Shown: positions 36,136 to 44,614, counted from the first letter of the stretch. The stretch is DNA of 64,000 bases from Alphaproteobacteria bacterium (GCA_025924715.1 JAICHV010000014.1:1-64000); one strand, 5' to 3'. A program made the numbers and translations. The notes: generated by a model from the letters alone, not told the origin.

Positions 36136-36651
36136 TCAGATCACAGTGTTAAGCAGGTCGCGCAAATGTCCTTCCAGACTAGCGCTCCGTGCTTTTTGCT
36201 CGAGCTCATTTAAAAACCGAAAACCCCTTATCTCTGCACCGTCGCAATGCCCGCAGCAGCAATGGAAGGGCGACGCCATTTCATATTCTGTCGTATTATA
36301 ATCGAATCTAATTTCTTCACCCTTCGCAATCGGTTCGGCCGCCACAACCATCCTATTGGCGACCCTGGCGTTTGGCCGACATGAATGGTTTAGGTAACGC
36401 CAAGCGTAAATATCAACTCCATTGCTGCCTACTACATTTGCCGGAGGGGCCATATGCGTGTTGCGACCGACCTGTATTGAGTAACGGCAGGGAGCATTGC
36501 GCGGTTCGCCCACCACGGCCATTATCACCTCCGCAGCAACAAAGGGTCGTGCTGCGAGCACGCGAAACTCTCCATTCTCTGAAGAGATTGCGACCCCGAA
36601 ACGGTTGTAGCCCTTTAAACCAGACAGCCCTGCGCCCATCGAACCGATCAC
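36136..36651 (-). CDS. SET-domain protein (putative protein/peptide lysine methyltransferase)
   Basis: A 171-residue protein with the SET core: RYLNHSCRPNARV (N-H-S-C motif binding S-adenosylmethionine), GEEIRFDYN (catalytic Tyr region) and a post-SET-like Cys cluster (HCCCGHC). It probably methylates a lysine-type amine on a protein or small molecule. Stand-alone SET proteins are uncommon in bacteria. It ends in TGA directly in front of, and in the same frame as, the NRPS adenylation domain, so it may once have been, or still be by readthrough, a SET-NRPS fusion. If the NRPS uses a lysine-like monomer, methylation of that product is a testable idea. Confidence 0.8.
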   Translation of the reverse strand: MIGSMGAGLSGLKGYNRFGVAISSENGEFRVLAARPFVAAEVIMAVVGEPRNAPCRYSIQVGRNTHMAPPANVVGSNGVDIYAWRYLNHSCRPNARVANRMVVAAEPIAKGEEIRFDYNTTEYEMASPFHCCCGHCDGAEIRGFRFLNELEQKARSASLEGHLRDLLNTVI

Positions 36652-36820
36652 CCCCCATTCCGTTAATCCAATAAGCGGGGTCTAACATAACATGGTAAGT
36701 GAATTAACGCGAATATGCGAGGGGCAAGTCGGGACAGATACAAAGCCTCCACCACGCACAAGCTTTTTGAGACCCCGTCCCAGAACGCCGGTCTAAATTG
36801 TCAGTCCGCCAGAAATCATC

Positions 36821-37138
36821 CTACCTAGTACCGGTCGAATTTTCCGAAGACCTAAAAAGGGACTCAGGCCTATTTTGATGGCTACCATCTGGGCGTCCGC
36901 CCACAATCACTTTGAACGAAAGGCTATTACGTGCCTCCAACTTTGCAACGTCATCGGTCATTTCGTTAACAAGATTCAAAAAGTTTGTTCCCGTTGTGTC
37001 AAGAAGTGCAAGTAGTTCTGGAAGCTCAATTTGGTCAAGTTCACGGAGCTTACTTAGCATCGAGTCGCATATTTCGGAGACCCTGCGTATGTAACTTAGC
37101 GATTCTGAGGAAATCCGCATTCCCTGCCCCCGTCGCAT
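36821..37138 (-). CDS. Small hypothetical protein
   Basis: A 105-codon frame upstream of the SET gene, same direction; an ATG at 37120 (GGGGGCAGGGA just before) is an alternative start. The N-terminal 70 residues are helical and Leu/Glu-rich (RRVSEICDSMLSKLRELDQIELPELLALL), while the C-terminus is Gly/Ser/Asn-rich. No family recognised. Composition and a possible ribosome site make it moderately likely to be real. It could be an accessory or a small helical partner protein. Confidence 0.4.
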   Translation of the reverse strand: MRRGQGMRISSESLSYIRRVSEICDSMLSKLRELDQIELPELLALLDTTGTNFLNLVNEMTDDVAKLEARNSLSFKVIVGGRPDGSHQNRPESLFRSSENSTGTR

Positions 37139-37533
37139 TATCGATCTTCTCTTAATCCGAACAACATACGTTCAGACGGATGGTCACGATCAAACGTTCT
37201 TCAATTCATAGCCGCGAACGGACACGTTACCGGCCTATCTGCGCATCGGCCATTGGTATTCGTTTATGCGCGACAGACATTTCGACGGAAGCTACATAAC
37301 TACGGTTGTATACCGGCACAGTTGCTTGTTTGCAATAATTTGGCAAGAGGCGTCAAATATTAAATAGAAGAAATGGAAGCGATAACAACTCAATAATATC
37401 GGCAGTTTCATAATGCGAAATAATGATGCCGGACAGGAGCACCCGACGCCTGACCCGATTGGAGGGGCGATTTACGCCGTACGCACCAACCATGCACTCA
37501 AAAAAACAATAAACTCATGCTGCACCCGCTAAT
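37139..37533. promoter_or_regulatory. AT-rich intergenic region, probable divergent promoters
   Basis: About 395 AT-rich bases between divergently oriented genes (36821 minus and 37534 plus). No reliable gene seen. It includes many A/T runs and should hold promoters for both sides; no specific operator identified. Confidence 0.35.
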
Positions 37534-38061
37534 ATGGTTGCATTTTTCGCTACAATGTCATATATGCCCGACATTGCAACTACCGAGCCTCGAGTATTTC
37601 AGAACTCGGAAGGCGCATTAACAAGAAGGCCAATAATGACCCCAGCGAAAACTAAGCAGTCTACTCGCCAACCGAGAAAAATACATGGTCGGCGTGACGA
37701 GGCGCTAGCAGAACTCGAAGTTATATTCGATAATTTAAGAGATTTACTATCTAGGGAATACCAACGGGGCGGTGCGAACGCCGCGTCTCGTATTTTAACT
37801 CTGGTTGCCGCCAATGATGGCGACCGCCGCGCTGTTAGCCTCGAAGATAACCATCCGTTGAAGCGGGCACCTAGAGGAGCGGCTCGTCAACTAGTTCAAA
37901 AAGCACTGAGCGCCGGCGCAAAGACGATCCGGGAAATTCGCGACAGCGCCGAGACGGAAGTCGAGAGGTTTCTGTCATATCAAACGGTTCGGCTTGAACT
38001 TGAACGAGGCAAGGCTGAGAAGCGCTACAAAAAAAACAAGGACAAGTGGTCGCTTGGCTGA
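37534..38061 (+). CDS. Hypothetical basic helical protein
   Basis: Up to 175 residues; starts at 37534, 37555 or 37636 (MTPAKTKQ...) are all possible. The core is charged and helical: EALAELEVIFDNLRDLLSREYQRGG, then ARQLVQKALSAGAKTIREIRDS, ending with KAEKRYKKNKDKWSLG. It resembles small DNA-associated or regulatory proteins but matches no family I recognise. It stands alone on the plus strand ahead of the glycosyltransferase, 545 bases away. It could be a regulator of the neighbouring units. Confidence 0.5.
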   Translation: MVAFFATMSYMPDIATTEPRVFQNSEGALTRRPIMTPAKTKQSTRQPRKIHGRRDEALAELEVIFDNLRDLLSREYQRGGANAASRILTLVAANDGDRRAVSLEDNHPLKRAPRGAARQLVQKALSAGAKTIREIRDSAETEVERFLSYQTVRLELERGKAEKRYKKNKDKWSLG

Positions 38062-38605
38062 ATAATGGAATCGGGCAATGCCGGTTTCCATTTCATGGCG
38101 AACCGCGCCGGTCACACAAGCTAGATTGAAGCGCTGCTGTTTGTGGTGAGCTTTCGTGGCGGCCGCTTTTCCTTAACAGGCGTCTTATTTTTCACATTTT
38201 CTGCAGCAACTGGGCGTTTCCGGTATTGCATTGCCATATTAGGAACAGACGGCGATTTAAGACGCTCGGCGCTCCAAACGCGTTGGGCAGGACCTCGTTT
38301 GCGGGCCGCTCTGGTCTCCTGCAGTTCCATATCCATTGATCTCTGCCTGGTACCGCCTGCACCATCTACTTTGAGATTATTCGCTGAATAATGCCATTGC
38401 TAGACCGTTTGTTTGGATTTTTGGCATGTTACAAACTTTTACAAGTCCGTCCAATATGGTAGTTGGGACCATCGGTATGCCAATGCAAAGCCGGACTCCT
38501 AAGTTAGAATGCTGAGCGAGGTAACGCTCGTAACCTTTACTTTGAACCGGCCTGATCGAACCTCTGGCTAGGCAGGGCTCGTGGGGGCTTCGTAGTACGC
38601 ACAAG
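38062..38605. other. Intergenic with a weak small minus-strand frame
   Basis: About 540 bases. A 71-codon minus-strand frame (38121-38336) encodes a Lys/Arg/Pro-rich peptide (for example KEKRPPRK) but has no good ribosome site, so I do not call it a gene. Around 38510-38540 a short inverted repeat GAGCG...CGCTC occurs. It probably contains the promoter of the glycosyltransferase. Confidence 0.35.
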
Positions 38606-39706
38606 ATGGATTGCAGGACGGGTCCTATTTTGCTGACGCTAACCACTAGTATGGGATGGTCCATATATGGTGAAAGGTTGCTCCAAGAAGCAAATGCGCA
38701 CCCGAATGACAACATTACTTTTCAATCTTTTACCCCCTCCCAAATGGGCAGGCGGATTTCTTGGCAGCCACGTTATGCCGACCGAGTTGTGTCTAGCGTA
38801 GGTCTCATCGATCCTTTCACCGTGGCTTACTGGCAGGCAGCGCAAATTCCGCAATTTCGGGAAAAATACTCCGCCGCCATCGTCGCGACTCAAAATTTGG
38901 CAGCCGGCTTAATGCGGCTTCGCCCTACATTACCCATCTTCATAATTTTGGATGTGACGCGCGAACTATACCGCAATGAGTTTGGAACCAAGCGGATTCG
39001 CTCGCCACAACTGCGGCGTGAACGAAAGGTATTCGAAAGGGCGGCACATATCTTTGCGGCCTCGGAGTGGGCTGCACAAAGCGTTATTCGCACGTCAGAT
39101 ATTGCGCCCAATCGCGTGACTGTGATTCCCCCTCTAAGCTTTCGATGTGATCGCGCGCCCCTTCGAGCGCCTTTAGCCAGTAGCGGCCGGCTCCAATTGC
39201 TATTTGTTGGACTGGATTTTAAGCGCAAGGGGGGCGCGCAGTTGCTACGCTGGCAGCGCGAATGTTGGCACCAATTCGCCGATTTGCACATCGTGACACG
39301 AGCCTGCCATTCTGACTTGAGCTGCCCCAACACCCGCTGGTATGGCGAAGTCGATAACGAGAACCTAATCTTCGAGATTATGCCGCGTATGGATCTGTTG
39401 GTACATCCCGCCGAGAGGGAATGTTGCGGCTTGGTCGTGGCTGAAGCCGCCGGACACGGCGTCCCAGCTGTAGTTAGCGCCGTCAATGGTCTTCAAGAAA
39501 CGGTCCAGCACAATACAACCGGTTTAGTGGCTCGGAATAATTATGAGTTTCCATCGCTTGTGTCAGCGCTCGAACGCGACCGCCGTCGCTTGGCTATTCT
39601 TAGCGTCAACGCCAAAACATTGGCCGATCAAAAGTATAGCTCTAACCGCGTCTATCGACAAATACTCGACGTTGTTCAATCTCATCTACAGCAGAGAAAA
39701 TGCTAA
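38606..39706 (+). CDS. Glycosyltransferase family 4-like protein
   Basis: A 366-residue GT-B fold enzyme. The C-terminal half has RLQLLFVGLDFKRKGGAQLL (nucleotide-sugar domain start), MPRMDLLVHPAERECCGLVVAEAAGHGVP (E-x7-E-type donor-binding motif) and NTTGLVARN. The N-terminal half is the acceptor domain, with IFAASEWAAQSVI. It probably adds a sugar to the cluster product or to a cell-surface molecule. A stand-alone condensation domain follows 164 bases later in the same direction. Donor and acceptor cannot be deduced. Confidence 0.85.
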   Translation: MDCRTGPILLTLTTSMGWSIYGERLLQEANAHPNDNITFQSFTPSQMGRRISWQPRYADRVVSSVGLIDPFTVAYWQAAQIPQFREKYSAAIVATQNLAAGLMRLRPTLPIFIILDVTRELYRNEFGTKRIRSPQLRRERKVFERAAHIFAASEWAAQSVIRTSDIAPNRVTVIPPLSFRCDRAPLRAPLASSGRLQLLFVGLDFKRKGGAQLLRWQRECWHQFADLHIVTRACHSDLSCPNTRWYGEVDNENLIFEIMPRMDLLVHPAERECCGLVVAEAAGHGVPAVVSAVNGLQETVQHNTTGLVARNNYEFPSLVSALERDRRRLAILSVNAKTLADQKYSSNRVYRQILDVVQSHLQQRKC

Positions 39707-39870
39707 AATTGTATGCTGCGGAATGCCGTCAATAGCAACGGACATCGCTATTCCAGCTTGGCAGATTTTGCGGGGAAACCATTGCCTAAACAGGGATGAT
39801 ATGCAGATCAGTGCCGCCGAACAGCAATCGTCTTCTTCGGAGCCGCTTCTGCCGATAACATGGGTGCCTA

Positions 39871-41301
39871 GTGAACTTGCCGCAAGGTCTTGAACCTGTC
39901 GTCGGAGCAGCGCGATTGGGCTTACTAGTTGCTGCTCACGATCGGCGCATTGTATATATCTGTCCGCCTAACTACAACGAAGCCTACCTTTCTCTGCTCC
40001 GTGCATGCGAAGCGCGAATTGTTGAATTCGAAATACCTGCTATCACCGATAACCTCAAAGTAGTGGGCGCGCCTGTATCAGATGCACAATTACGGCAGCT
40101 CGTTGCGTTGACAGAGGGGTCGCGAACTGATCCGCATGTTACCTTTTCGACGATGTTCATAAAGGCTCCGTTTGTGCCCCAAGTGGCAGGGAAAGCTGCT
40201 TCCGATTTGGAACTCCGGCACGGAGCATTCACTTACGATATCGAGCACCATAATGGCCATTTTTCTCATGTGAAACGAAGATCGCCCGGGATAGCACTTC
40301 GGACGTTTGACTTCTCACAGGTGCCGAATCAAGCAGGACTACTTTACAATTCACTCTCGTGGCTCAGAGAGGAGTCTCGGACTTTTGGTGAGAGCCCTCA
40401 CTGCCGAATTGCATTAGTCGCCTTACCAGAAAATCTGCTTCTTTTTGTCCTGTCAATTGACCACGTATTTTCCGATTTATTTTCCGCGCGGGTTGCACTC
40501 TCTGATTTCGTTTACTTCTATCGACGACATCTAGGTCATAACGTTTCGCCGCCGCAGCAGCCAATGCCTTATGAAGATCATGTGCGCCGTATTTTGCACC
40601 CGAAAAGCGCGGACCTTAAGTTTTGGTCTCTGTATCTCGCTGGAGGTTCACAACCGAACTTTCAACAAAAAAGCCAGGTCATATCTTTTGAGACTCGGGC
40701 TTATCGGTTTGAGGTAGGCGCCGAAATATACGAGGAAATGAAACGGCTCGCTCGAGAGGCAAAAAGCACGATATTTGCGGTCGCCCTCGCTAAAATTTTT
40801 ATAATCCTGCGCAGAATAACTGGACAGATTGATATTGCTATTGGATTTGTAAGTTCAAATCGAGATGTTGCTAATCGTGACTTAGTGGCCCTTGTAGCGG
40901 ACACCGTATTTGTGAGGGCTCAATCAACGACGGAGCTAGATGCAGCATACGTATCCTACATCTCCGCATCACACCGCGCTGCCTTCCAGCACGCGCTAAC
41001 ACCCCGGTCGCTGATAACAGCCGTTACCGGGCTGGGAGTACCATTGGTGGTTGTTAACTTCATGTCGGAGGTTCCTCGGAGGCAAAGTGAGCCGCCGCGG
41101 CAGACCTTTGACGAGCCGGCAATTTCTCTTGCTCAAGCTGTGGTCAAAGAGATTTTTCAGGAAGAGAGAAAATTAATTCCCCAAGCTTTATTTATCGAAC
41201 TAGCTGATGCAGGTAGCGACCTGCATGTAAAGATCCTGTTCAATCCGAATTTTATAGACCAGGATCACTTGAATATTATTCGGAATTTCTTTTGTCGGTA
41301 A
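39871..41301 (+). CDS. Free-standing condensation-domain-like protein (NRPS-type acyltransferase)
   Basis: A 476-residue protein from a GTG at 39871. The region around residues 195-215 reads LLLFVLSIDHVFSDLFSARV, with the condensation motif x-H-x-x-x-D as D-H-V-F-S-D, followed by other C-domain strands (AIGFVSSNRDVANRDLVALVADTVFVRA, the C5-type segment). The second His of the usual HHxxxD is replaced by Asp. It would join an activated acyl group on a carrier to an amine or alcohol. The first about 60 residues (ending ARIVEFEIPA) do not look like a condensation domain, so a frameshift or different fused piece cannot be excluded. No Shine-Dalgarno was seen. Confidence 0.75.
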   Translation: MNLPQGLEPVVGAARLGLLVAAHDRRIVYICPPNYNEAYLSLLRACEARIVEFEIPAITDNLKVVGAPVSDAQLRQLVALTEGSRTDPHVTFSTMFIKAPFVPQVAGKAASDLELRHGAFTYDIEHHNGHFSHVKRRSPGIALRTFDFSQVPNQAGLLYNSLSWLREESRTFGESPHCRIALVALPENLLLFVLSIDHVFSDLFSARVALSDFVYFYRRHLGHNVSPPQQPMPYEDHVRRILHPKSADLKFWSLYLAGGSQPNFQQKSQVISFETRAYRFEVGAEIYEEMKRLAREAKSTIFAVALAKIFIILRRITGQIDIAIGFVSSNRDVANRDLVALVADTVFVRAQSTTELDAAYVSYISASHRAAFQHALTPRSLITAVTGLGVPLVVVNFMSEVPRRQSEPPRQTFDEPAISLAQAVVKEIFQEERKLIPQALFIELADAGSDLHVKILFNPNFIDQDHLNIIRNFFCR

Positions 41302-41323
41302 ATTTGCAGACTGATCGTGTATT

Positions 41324-41947
41324 TTACGGAGTTAGAAGATCGGGACGCAACTTCGCCGCTTGGATAAGAAGAATGGATTTCGCGTCTATAATACCGCCGT
41401 TGGCTACCATCTGGAGCGCGGTATCGAGGGGAACTTCGAACACTTCAATATCTTCTCCTTCCTGAAGAACACCTCCCCCTTTGGAGCGCGGTTCAGAAGA
41501 ATTGTACGATGCAAGATACAATGACATTCGTTCGGTGACCGCCCCGGGGCTCAGAAAGCAATCCGAAAAAAGCGCCAACGCATGCAATTTTACGCCGGCC
41601 TCTTCGTAAGCCTCGCGATGGACACAATCTAGCACCGATTCGCCTTCCACAATGCCGGCAATGACTTCGACAAGCAGCTGCCGATGGCCGCTTTCGAACG
41701 CGGGCCATCGGAATTGTTTTGTGAGCAACACTTTATTGCGAAGCATGTCCACTGGCAGGATGGCGACCGAGCGACCGATGTTATAGGACTCGCGCGAGGT
41801 TGTCTGCCAGGCGCCGTTTCGGTGCAGAAAGCTGAAAGTAGCTTTGTGCAGTTTATAATGGTTGTCGGAGAGCGTTTCGAAATTAAGTAATTTGACCCGC
41901 TCCTCAACGGGTGAAAAGGCAGGTTGAGCATGCAGATTTTGGGTCAT
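41324..41947 (-). CDS. NUDIX hydrolase (ADP-sugar/ADP-ribose pyrophosphatase-like)
   Basis: A 207-residue protein with the NUDIX box VEVIAGIVEGESVLDCVHREAYEEAGV (G-x5-E-x7-R-E-x-x-E-E-x-G), near residue 95, and LSPGAVTERMSLYLASY, as in NUDT5/NUDT14-type ADP-sugar pyrophosphatases. It would hydrolyse a nucleoside diphosphate linked to a sugar. ATG at 41947 (MTQNLH) is the likely start; a longer in-frame extension runs into the repeats upstream. The gene is read toward the condensation gene (convergent, 22 bases between the stops). Its link to the cluster is unclear. Confidence 0.88.
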   Translation of the reverse strand: MTQNLHAQPAFSPVEERVKLLNFETLSDNHYKLHKATFSFLHRNGAWQTTSRESYNIGRSVAILPVDMLRNKVLLTKQFRWPAFESGHRQLLVEVIAGIVEGESVLDCVHREAYEEAGVKLHALALFSDCFLSPGAVTERMSLYLASYNSSEPRSKGGGVLQEGEDIEVFEVPLDTALQMVANGGIIDAKSILLIQAAKLRPDLLTP

Positions 41948-41981
41948 TTCCGGTCGGTGCCGCCGTCTGTAATTTCCGCCC

Positions 41982-42068
41982 TTCCGAAAGTAAAATGGTT
42001 TAGTTCCGGAAGTAAAATGTTTTGTTTCCCTAACGAAGTTATTTGTTTCAGAAGTAACGATTTCGTAC
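41982..42068. repeat. Four imperfect tandem repeats of about 22 bases upstream of the NUDIX gene
   Basis: Units start at about 41982, 42004, 42026 and 42047. The first two share TTCCGRAAGTAAAATGKTTT with two substitutions; the other two keep TTC and the GAAGT core but are more degenerate. The roughly 22-base period is two DNA turns, as in operators or recombinase/partition sites. They sit just upstream of the NUDIX start and beside the recombinase gene. Confidence 0.6.
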
Positions 42069-42167
42069 CACCGCCCTACCCCAGCTAGCTTATCTGGCAA
42101 TCCCTAGCCCTACTCCTGCCTGCGCCGCTGTGGGGTACGCCACCTTCGCGCCAGGCGCGGCTATCGC

Positions 42168-43694
42168 CTAGGGCCAGGCTAATGGCATGTCTTTGGCAAG
42201 TACGGTTATTGCGGGCGCCTGTCGCCTGCCATCCACAATCTCCCTAACCGTCCTTGGCGGGACGAATGCTAGAGGCATCAGAAGACGGATTTGACGCTCT
42301 CCCTTGCCCTCCTCATCCGCGATCGTCTGAAGACTTTCGCCCGCTGTCAGGCGCTTAACCCAGCGCCTAGCTTTACCAATGGCCCGCAGGAGAGCGTCCG
42401 CTGATCTATTGGTATTCTCTAACGCGGTAGACGGCTCGGAGGCTACGCCCTTTGGCGCGGGAAATAGCTTCTTTGCCCACGGTAATTTGGCGAGATGCTC
42501 GGTCGTCACACTGTCGCCCGCGGGCGGGCTGGCCAAACGGACTTCTATATGAGTCGGCTGAACAGTGATTCTTGCAATATTCGCCTCCACAAGACCCCGA
42601 AGACTTTCACTGGCCGCGGGGTAGCGTTGTCTAACAAAACGCTCGATGTGCGCCTCGATCTCGGAGGCAGAGACGCGGAGAACTGCCCCTCCCTTATGGC
42701 TGCGTCCCTGTAGGACTGCCTGAGAGACGTAATACCGATATCGAACGCCCTTTTTCACGCTGTGGCTGGGAGTCATTCGCGCACCCGCGCTATCATAGAG
42801 GTAGCCCGTCAACAAATATGGCGTGCTCTGCGTTTGCAGGCGCTTTTCTACGTTGTTGGCAGCAAGGCGGCTCTGGACCGCCTGAAATAACTCCCGATCT
42901 ATGATCGGGTCGTGACACCCGGTATGGAACTGACCGTGGTGGTGAATCTCCCCTATGTAGCACCGGTTTTTGAGCAGGTGGTTTAGACCACCTTTCCCGA
43001 AGTCGCAGCCTCCTATCGTGTTCCCGCTCGAAAGTGATCGTCTCTTGGTCTTGAAGCCGCTGTCGCGCAACTCTTTTAGCAACGGCATAATGGCGCCCAA
43101 CTCCAAATACCGGTTGAATATCCATCGGACGGTCTGTGCCTCCTCTGGGAGGACGATCAGTTTCTTATCGATGTTGATGTAGCCCAAAGGAACTTGACCC
43201 CCCATCCAGATACCCTTGCGCTTTGAAGCCGCAATTTTGTCACGGACGCGTTCGGCGATCACTTCACGCTCAAACTGTGCGAAGGAGAGAAGGACATTCA
43301 AAGTCAGCCGGCCCATACTGTTGGTAGTGTTGAAAGCTTGGGTGACCGATACAAACGATACGTCATGCCTATCGAACAGCTCGACCAGCTTGGCGAAGTC
43401 GGTCAAAGAACGGGTCAGACGATCAACCTTATAAACCACAACGATATCGACCTTCCCGGCCGCAATATCCGCAAGAAGCCGTTGCAAATCTGGACGATCT
43501 AGAGAGCCACCCGAAATTCCGCCATCATCGTAATTATCCGGCATAATTAGCCAACCCTCATGGAGCTGGCTTTTAATATATGCCTCACATGACTCCCTCT
43601 GCGCGTGGAGCGAGTTGAACTCCAGATCCAGATTATGTTCGGTCGATTTGCGTGTGTAGACGGCACATCGGCGTGGCTTGGGCGGCAGGCTCAT
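42168..43694 (-). CDS. Large serine recombinase (site-specific integrase)
   Basis: A 508-residue protein. The N-terminal catalytic domain is RCAVYTRKSTEHN (catalytic Ser in R-K-S-T), GGSLDRPDLQRLL, VYKVDRLTRSL and a helix with FAQFEREVIAERVRDKI. A recombinase domain (LGYINIDKKLIVLPEEAQTVRWIF) and a zinc-ribbon-like region with sparse cysteines follow. It would integrate or excise a mobile element between att sites. It overlaps the DUF2924 gene by four bases, an arrangement common in Alphaproteobacteria. It marks the right end of the AT-rich accessory block and may be the mobiliser of that block. Confidence 0.92.
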   Translation of the reverse strand: MSLPPKPRRCAVYTRKSTEHNLDLEFNSLHAQRESCEAYIKSQLHEGWLIMPDNYDDGGISGGSLDRPDLQRLLADIAAGKVDIVVVYKVDRLTRSLTDFAKLVELFDRHDVSFVSVTQAFNTTNSMGRLTLNVLLSFAQFEREVIAERVRDKIAASKRKGIWMGGQVPLGYINIDKKLIVLPEEAQTVRWIFNRYLELGAIMPLLKELRDSGFKTKRRSLSSGNTIGGCDFGKGGLNHLLKNRCYIGEIHHHGQFHTGCHDPIIDRELFQAVQSRLAANNVEKRLQTQSTPYLLTGYLYDSAGARMTPSHSVKKGVRYRYYVSQAVLQGRSHKGGAVLRVSASEIEAHIERFVRQRYPAASESLRGLVEANIARITVQPTHIEVRLASPPAGDSVTTEHLAKLPWAKKLFPAPKGVASEPSTALENTNRSADALLRAIGKARRWVKRLTAGESLQTIADEEGKGERQIRLLMPLAFVPPRTVREIVDGRRQAPAITVLAKDMPLAWP

Positions 43695-44197
43695 CCAATC
43701 GTCCTCTTATCCGCAGGCGTGGGATGCGGCCGCGGCATCCGAAGGCCGAAAAACCGAGGGCCGTTCCAGTTGGTTCCAGTGATAAGTTTCGCTATGGCTG
43801 ATAGGCTGGCATATGTCTTGTCCTGCCAGACGAAGCCACCGGCAGCCAAAGTAACGGTGTGGCGAATGCCGTTGAATTCCCGCAAGAGCACGGTCCCGGC
43901 TTTCAGCCGCCGATGCACACGGGAGTGCTTGCGTGGCGCCCCCCCTCCCTTTGCGTAGGCGGCTAGGAGCCGTTCAATCGCTTTCTCGTGGCCTCCGACG
44001 GCCCTTTCCTGGCATCGCCAAGCCAAGGTCCTCAAGAGCAGGTCGGGCCATAAATCGGCAGGCGCGGGCCGCCGAAACGCAGCCTGCCAGGCTATCCGGA
44101 GGCCGGCAGTTGATAAGGACGCCAGACGCTGGAGTTCTAAGGCCAGCGCGGGGGCGTCCGTCGAAGCGCCCCTAGGGGATTTTGGATTGTCCTGCAT
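43691..44197 (-). CDS. DUF2924 family protein, recombinase companion
   Basis: A 168-residue protein (an in-frame ATG at 44227 is also possible). The C-terminal half shows the DUF2924 pattern: KAGTVLLREFNGIRHTVTL, GGFVWQDKTYASLSAIAKLI and TGTNWNGPRFFGL. These proteins are regularly encoded directly before large serine recombinases in Alphaproteobacteria, probably as a recombination directionality or accessory DNA-binding factor; that role is inferred. Its stop overlaps the recombinase start (ATGA). Confidence 0.85.
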   Translation of the reverse strand: MQDNPKSPRGASTDAPALALELQRLASLSTAGLRIAWQAAFRRPAPADLWPDLLLRTLAWRCQERAVGGHEKAIERLLAAYAKGGGAPRKHSRVHRRLKAGTVLLREFNGIRHTVTLAAGGFVWQDKTYASLSAIAKLITGTNWNGPRFFGLRMPRPHPTPADKRTIG

Positions 44198-44443
44198 CCC
44201 CCGAACCACGCTCCATTCGGCGTGCATGTCCAGCCGAATTCGATGTTGCGGAGCGACATGGCAACCCCTAGCCTGACGGAAGACCTAAGCCGGTGCTCCA
44301 CTTTTGTTGCCAGGACGCAGGCGAGTCCCATGCCGGCGCTGAATGACAGTAATACAGAATGACCGGTGTAAAATTTTACGAGGTGCAATTCCTAGACTTA
44401 TTGAGCAACCGTTCTGGAGACTGGTAAGGCACCGACTGGTTGG

Positions 44444-44478
44444 CCAGCCAACCCTAGATTCTGACAACCGCGCCTAGC
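44444..44478 (+). repeat. 35-bp direct repeat, copy 1
   Basis: The first of two identical 35-base copies beginning CCAGCCAACCCTAGATTC and ending CGCGCCTAGC. The second copy is at 44580-44614, 101 bases away. They lie just beyond the DUF2924/recombinase pair and could be duplicated attachment-site material or a deletion/duplication footprint. Confidence 0.75.
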
Positions 44479-44520
44479 GGGATCCCCCGCCCGTCGCTTG
44501 CGCTCCGGGCGTTCGCTGCT

Positions 44521-44559
44521 CGAAATGGTCTGCAAGACCATTTCGTCCGCTATGCGGAC
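44521..44559 (+). repeat. Two adjacent perfect hairpins between the 35-bp repeats
   Basis: 44521-44545 is an 11-base perfect inverted repeat (CGAAATGGTCT / AGACCATTTCG) with a 3-base loop. 44545-44559 is GTCCGC-TAT-GCGGAC. They could be a terminator for the arabinofuranosidase gene read from the right, or dyad recombinase-binding elements; there is no long T-run. Confidence 0.6.
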
Positions 44560-44579
44560 CGCAGCTCACCCCTTCCGCC

Positions 44580-44614
44580 CCAGCCAACCCTAGATTCTGA
44601 CAACCGCGCCTAGC
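44580..44614 (+). repeat. 35-bp direct repeat, copy 2
   Basis: Identical to the copy at 44444-44478. It ends about 40 bases before the stop codon of the arabinofuranosidase gene, on the GC-rich chromosomal side. Confidence 0.75.

Noticed and set aside
38121-38336. Lys/Arg/Pro-rich 71-codon minus-strand frame, considered as a small peptide precursor
   Set aside because: No good Shine-Dalgarno and no leader/core pattern; low complexity makes it unreliable.
38500-38605. Structured-looking segment with GAGCG/CGCTC inverted repeat, considered as a group II intron remnant or riboswitch
   Set aside because: Too short and without the conserved domain V or any known aptamer core.
39723-39893. Short frame (MPSIATDIA...) just before and overlapping the condensation-like gene, considered as a frameshifted N-terminus
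   Set aside because: No homology recognised that would continue into the GTG-started frame; kept only as a note of uncertainty for that gene's start.
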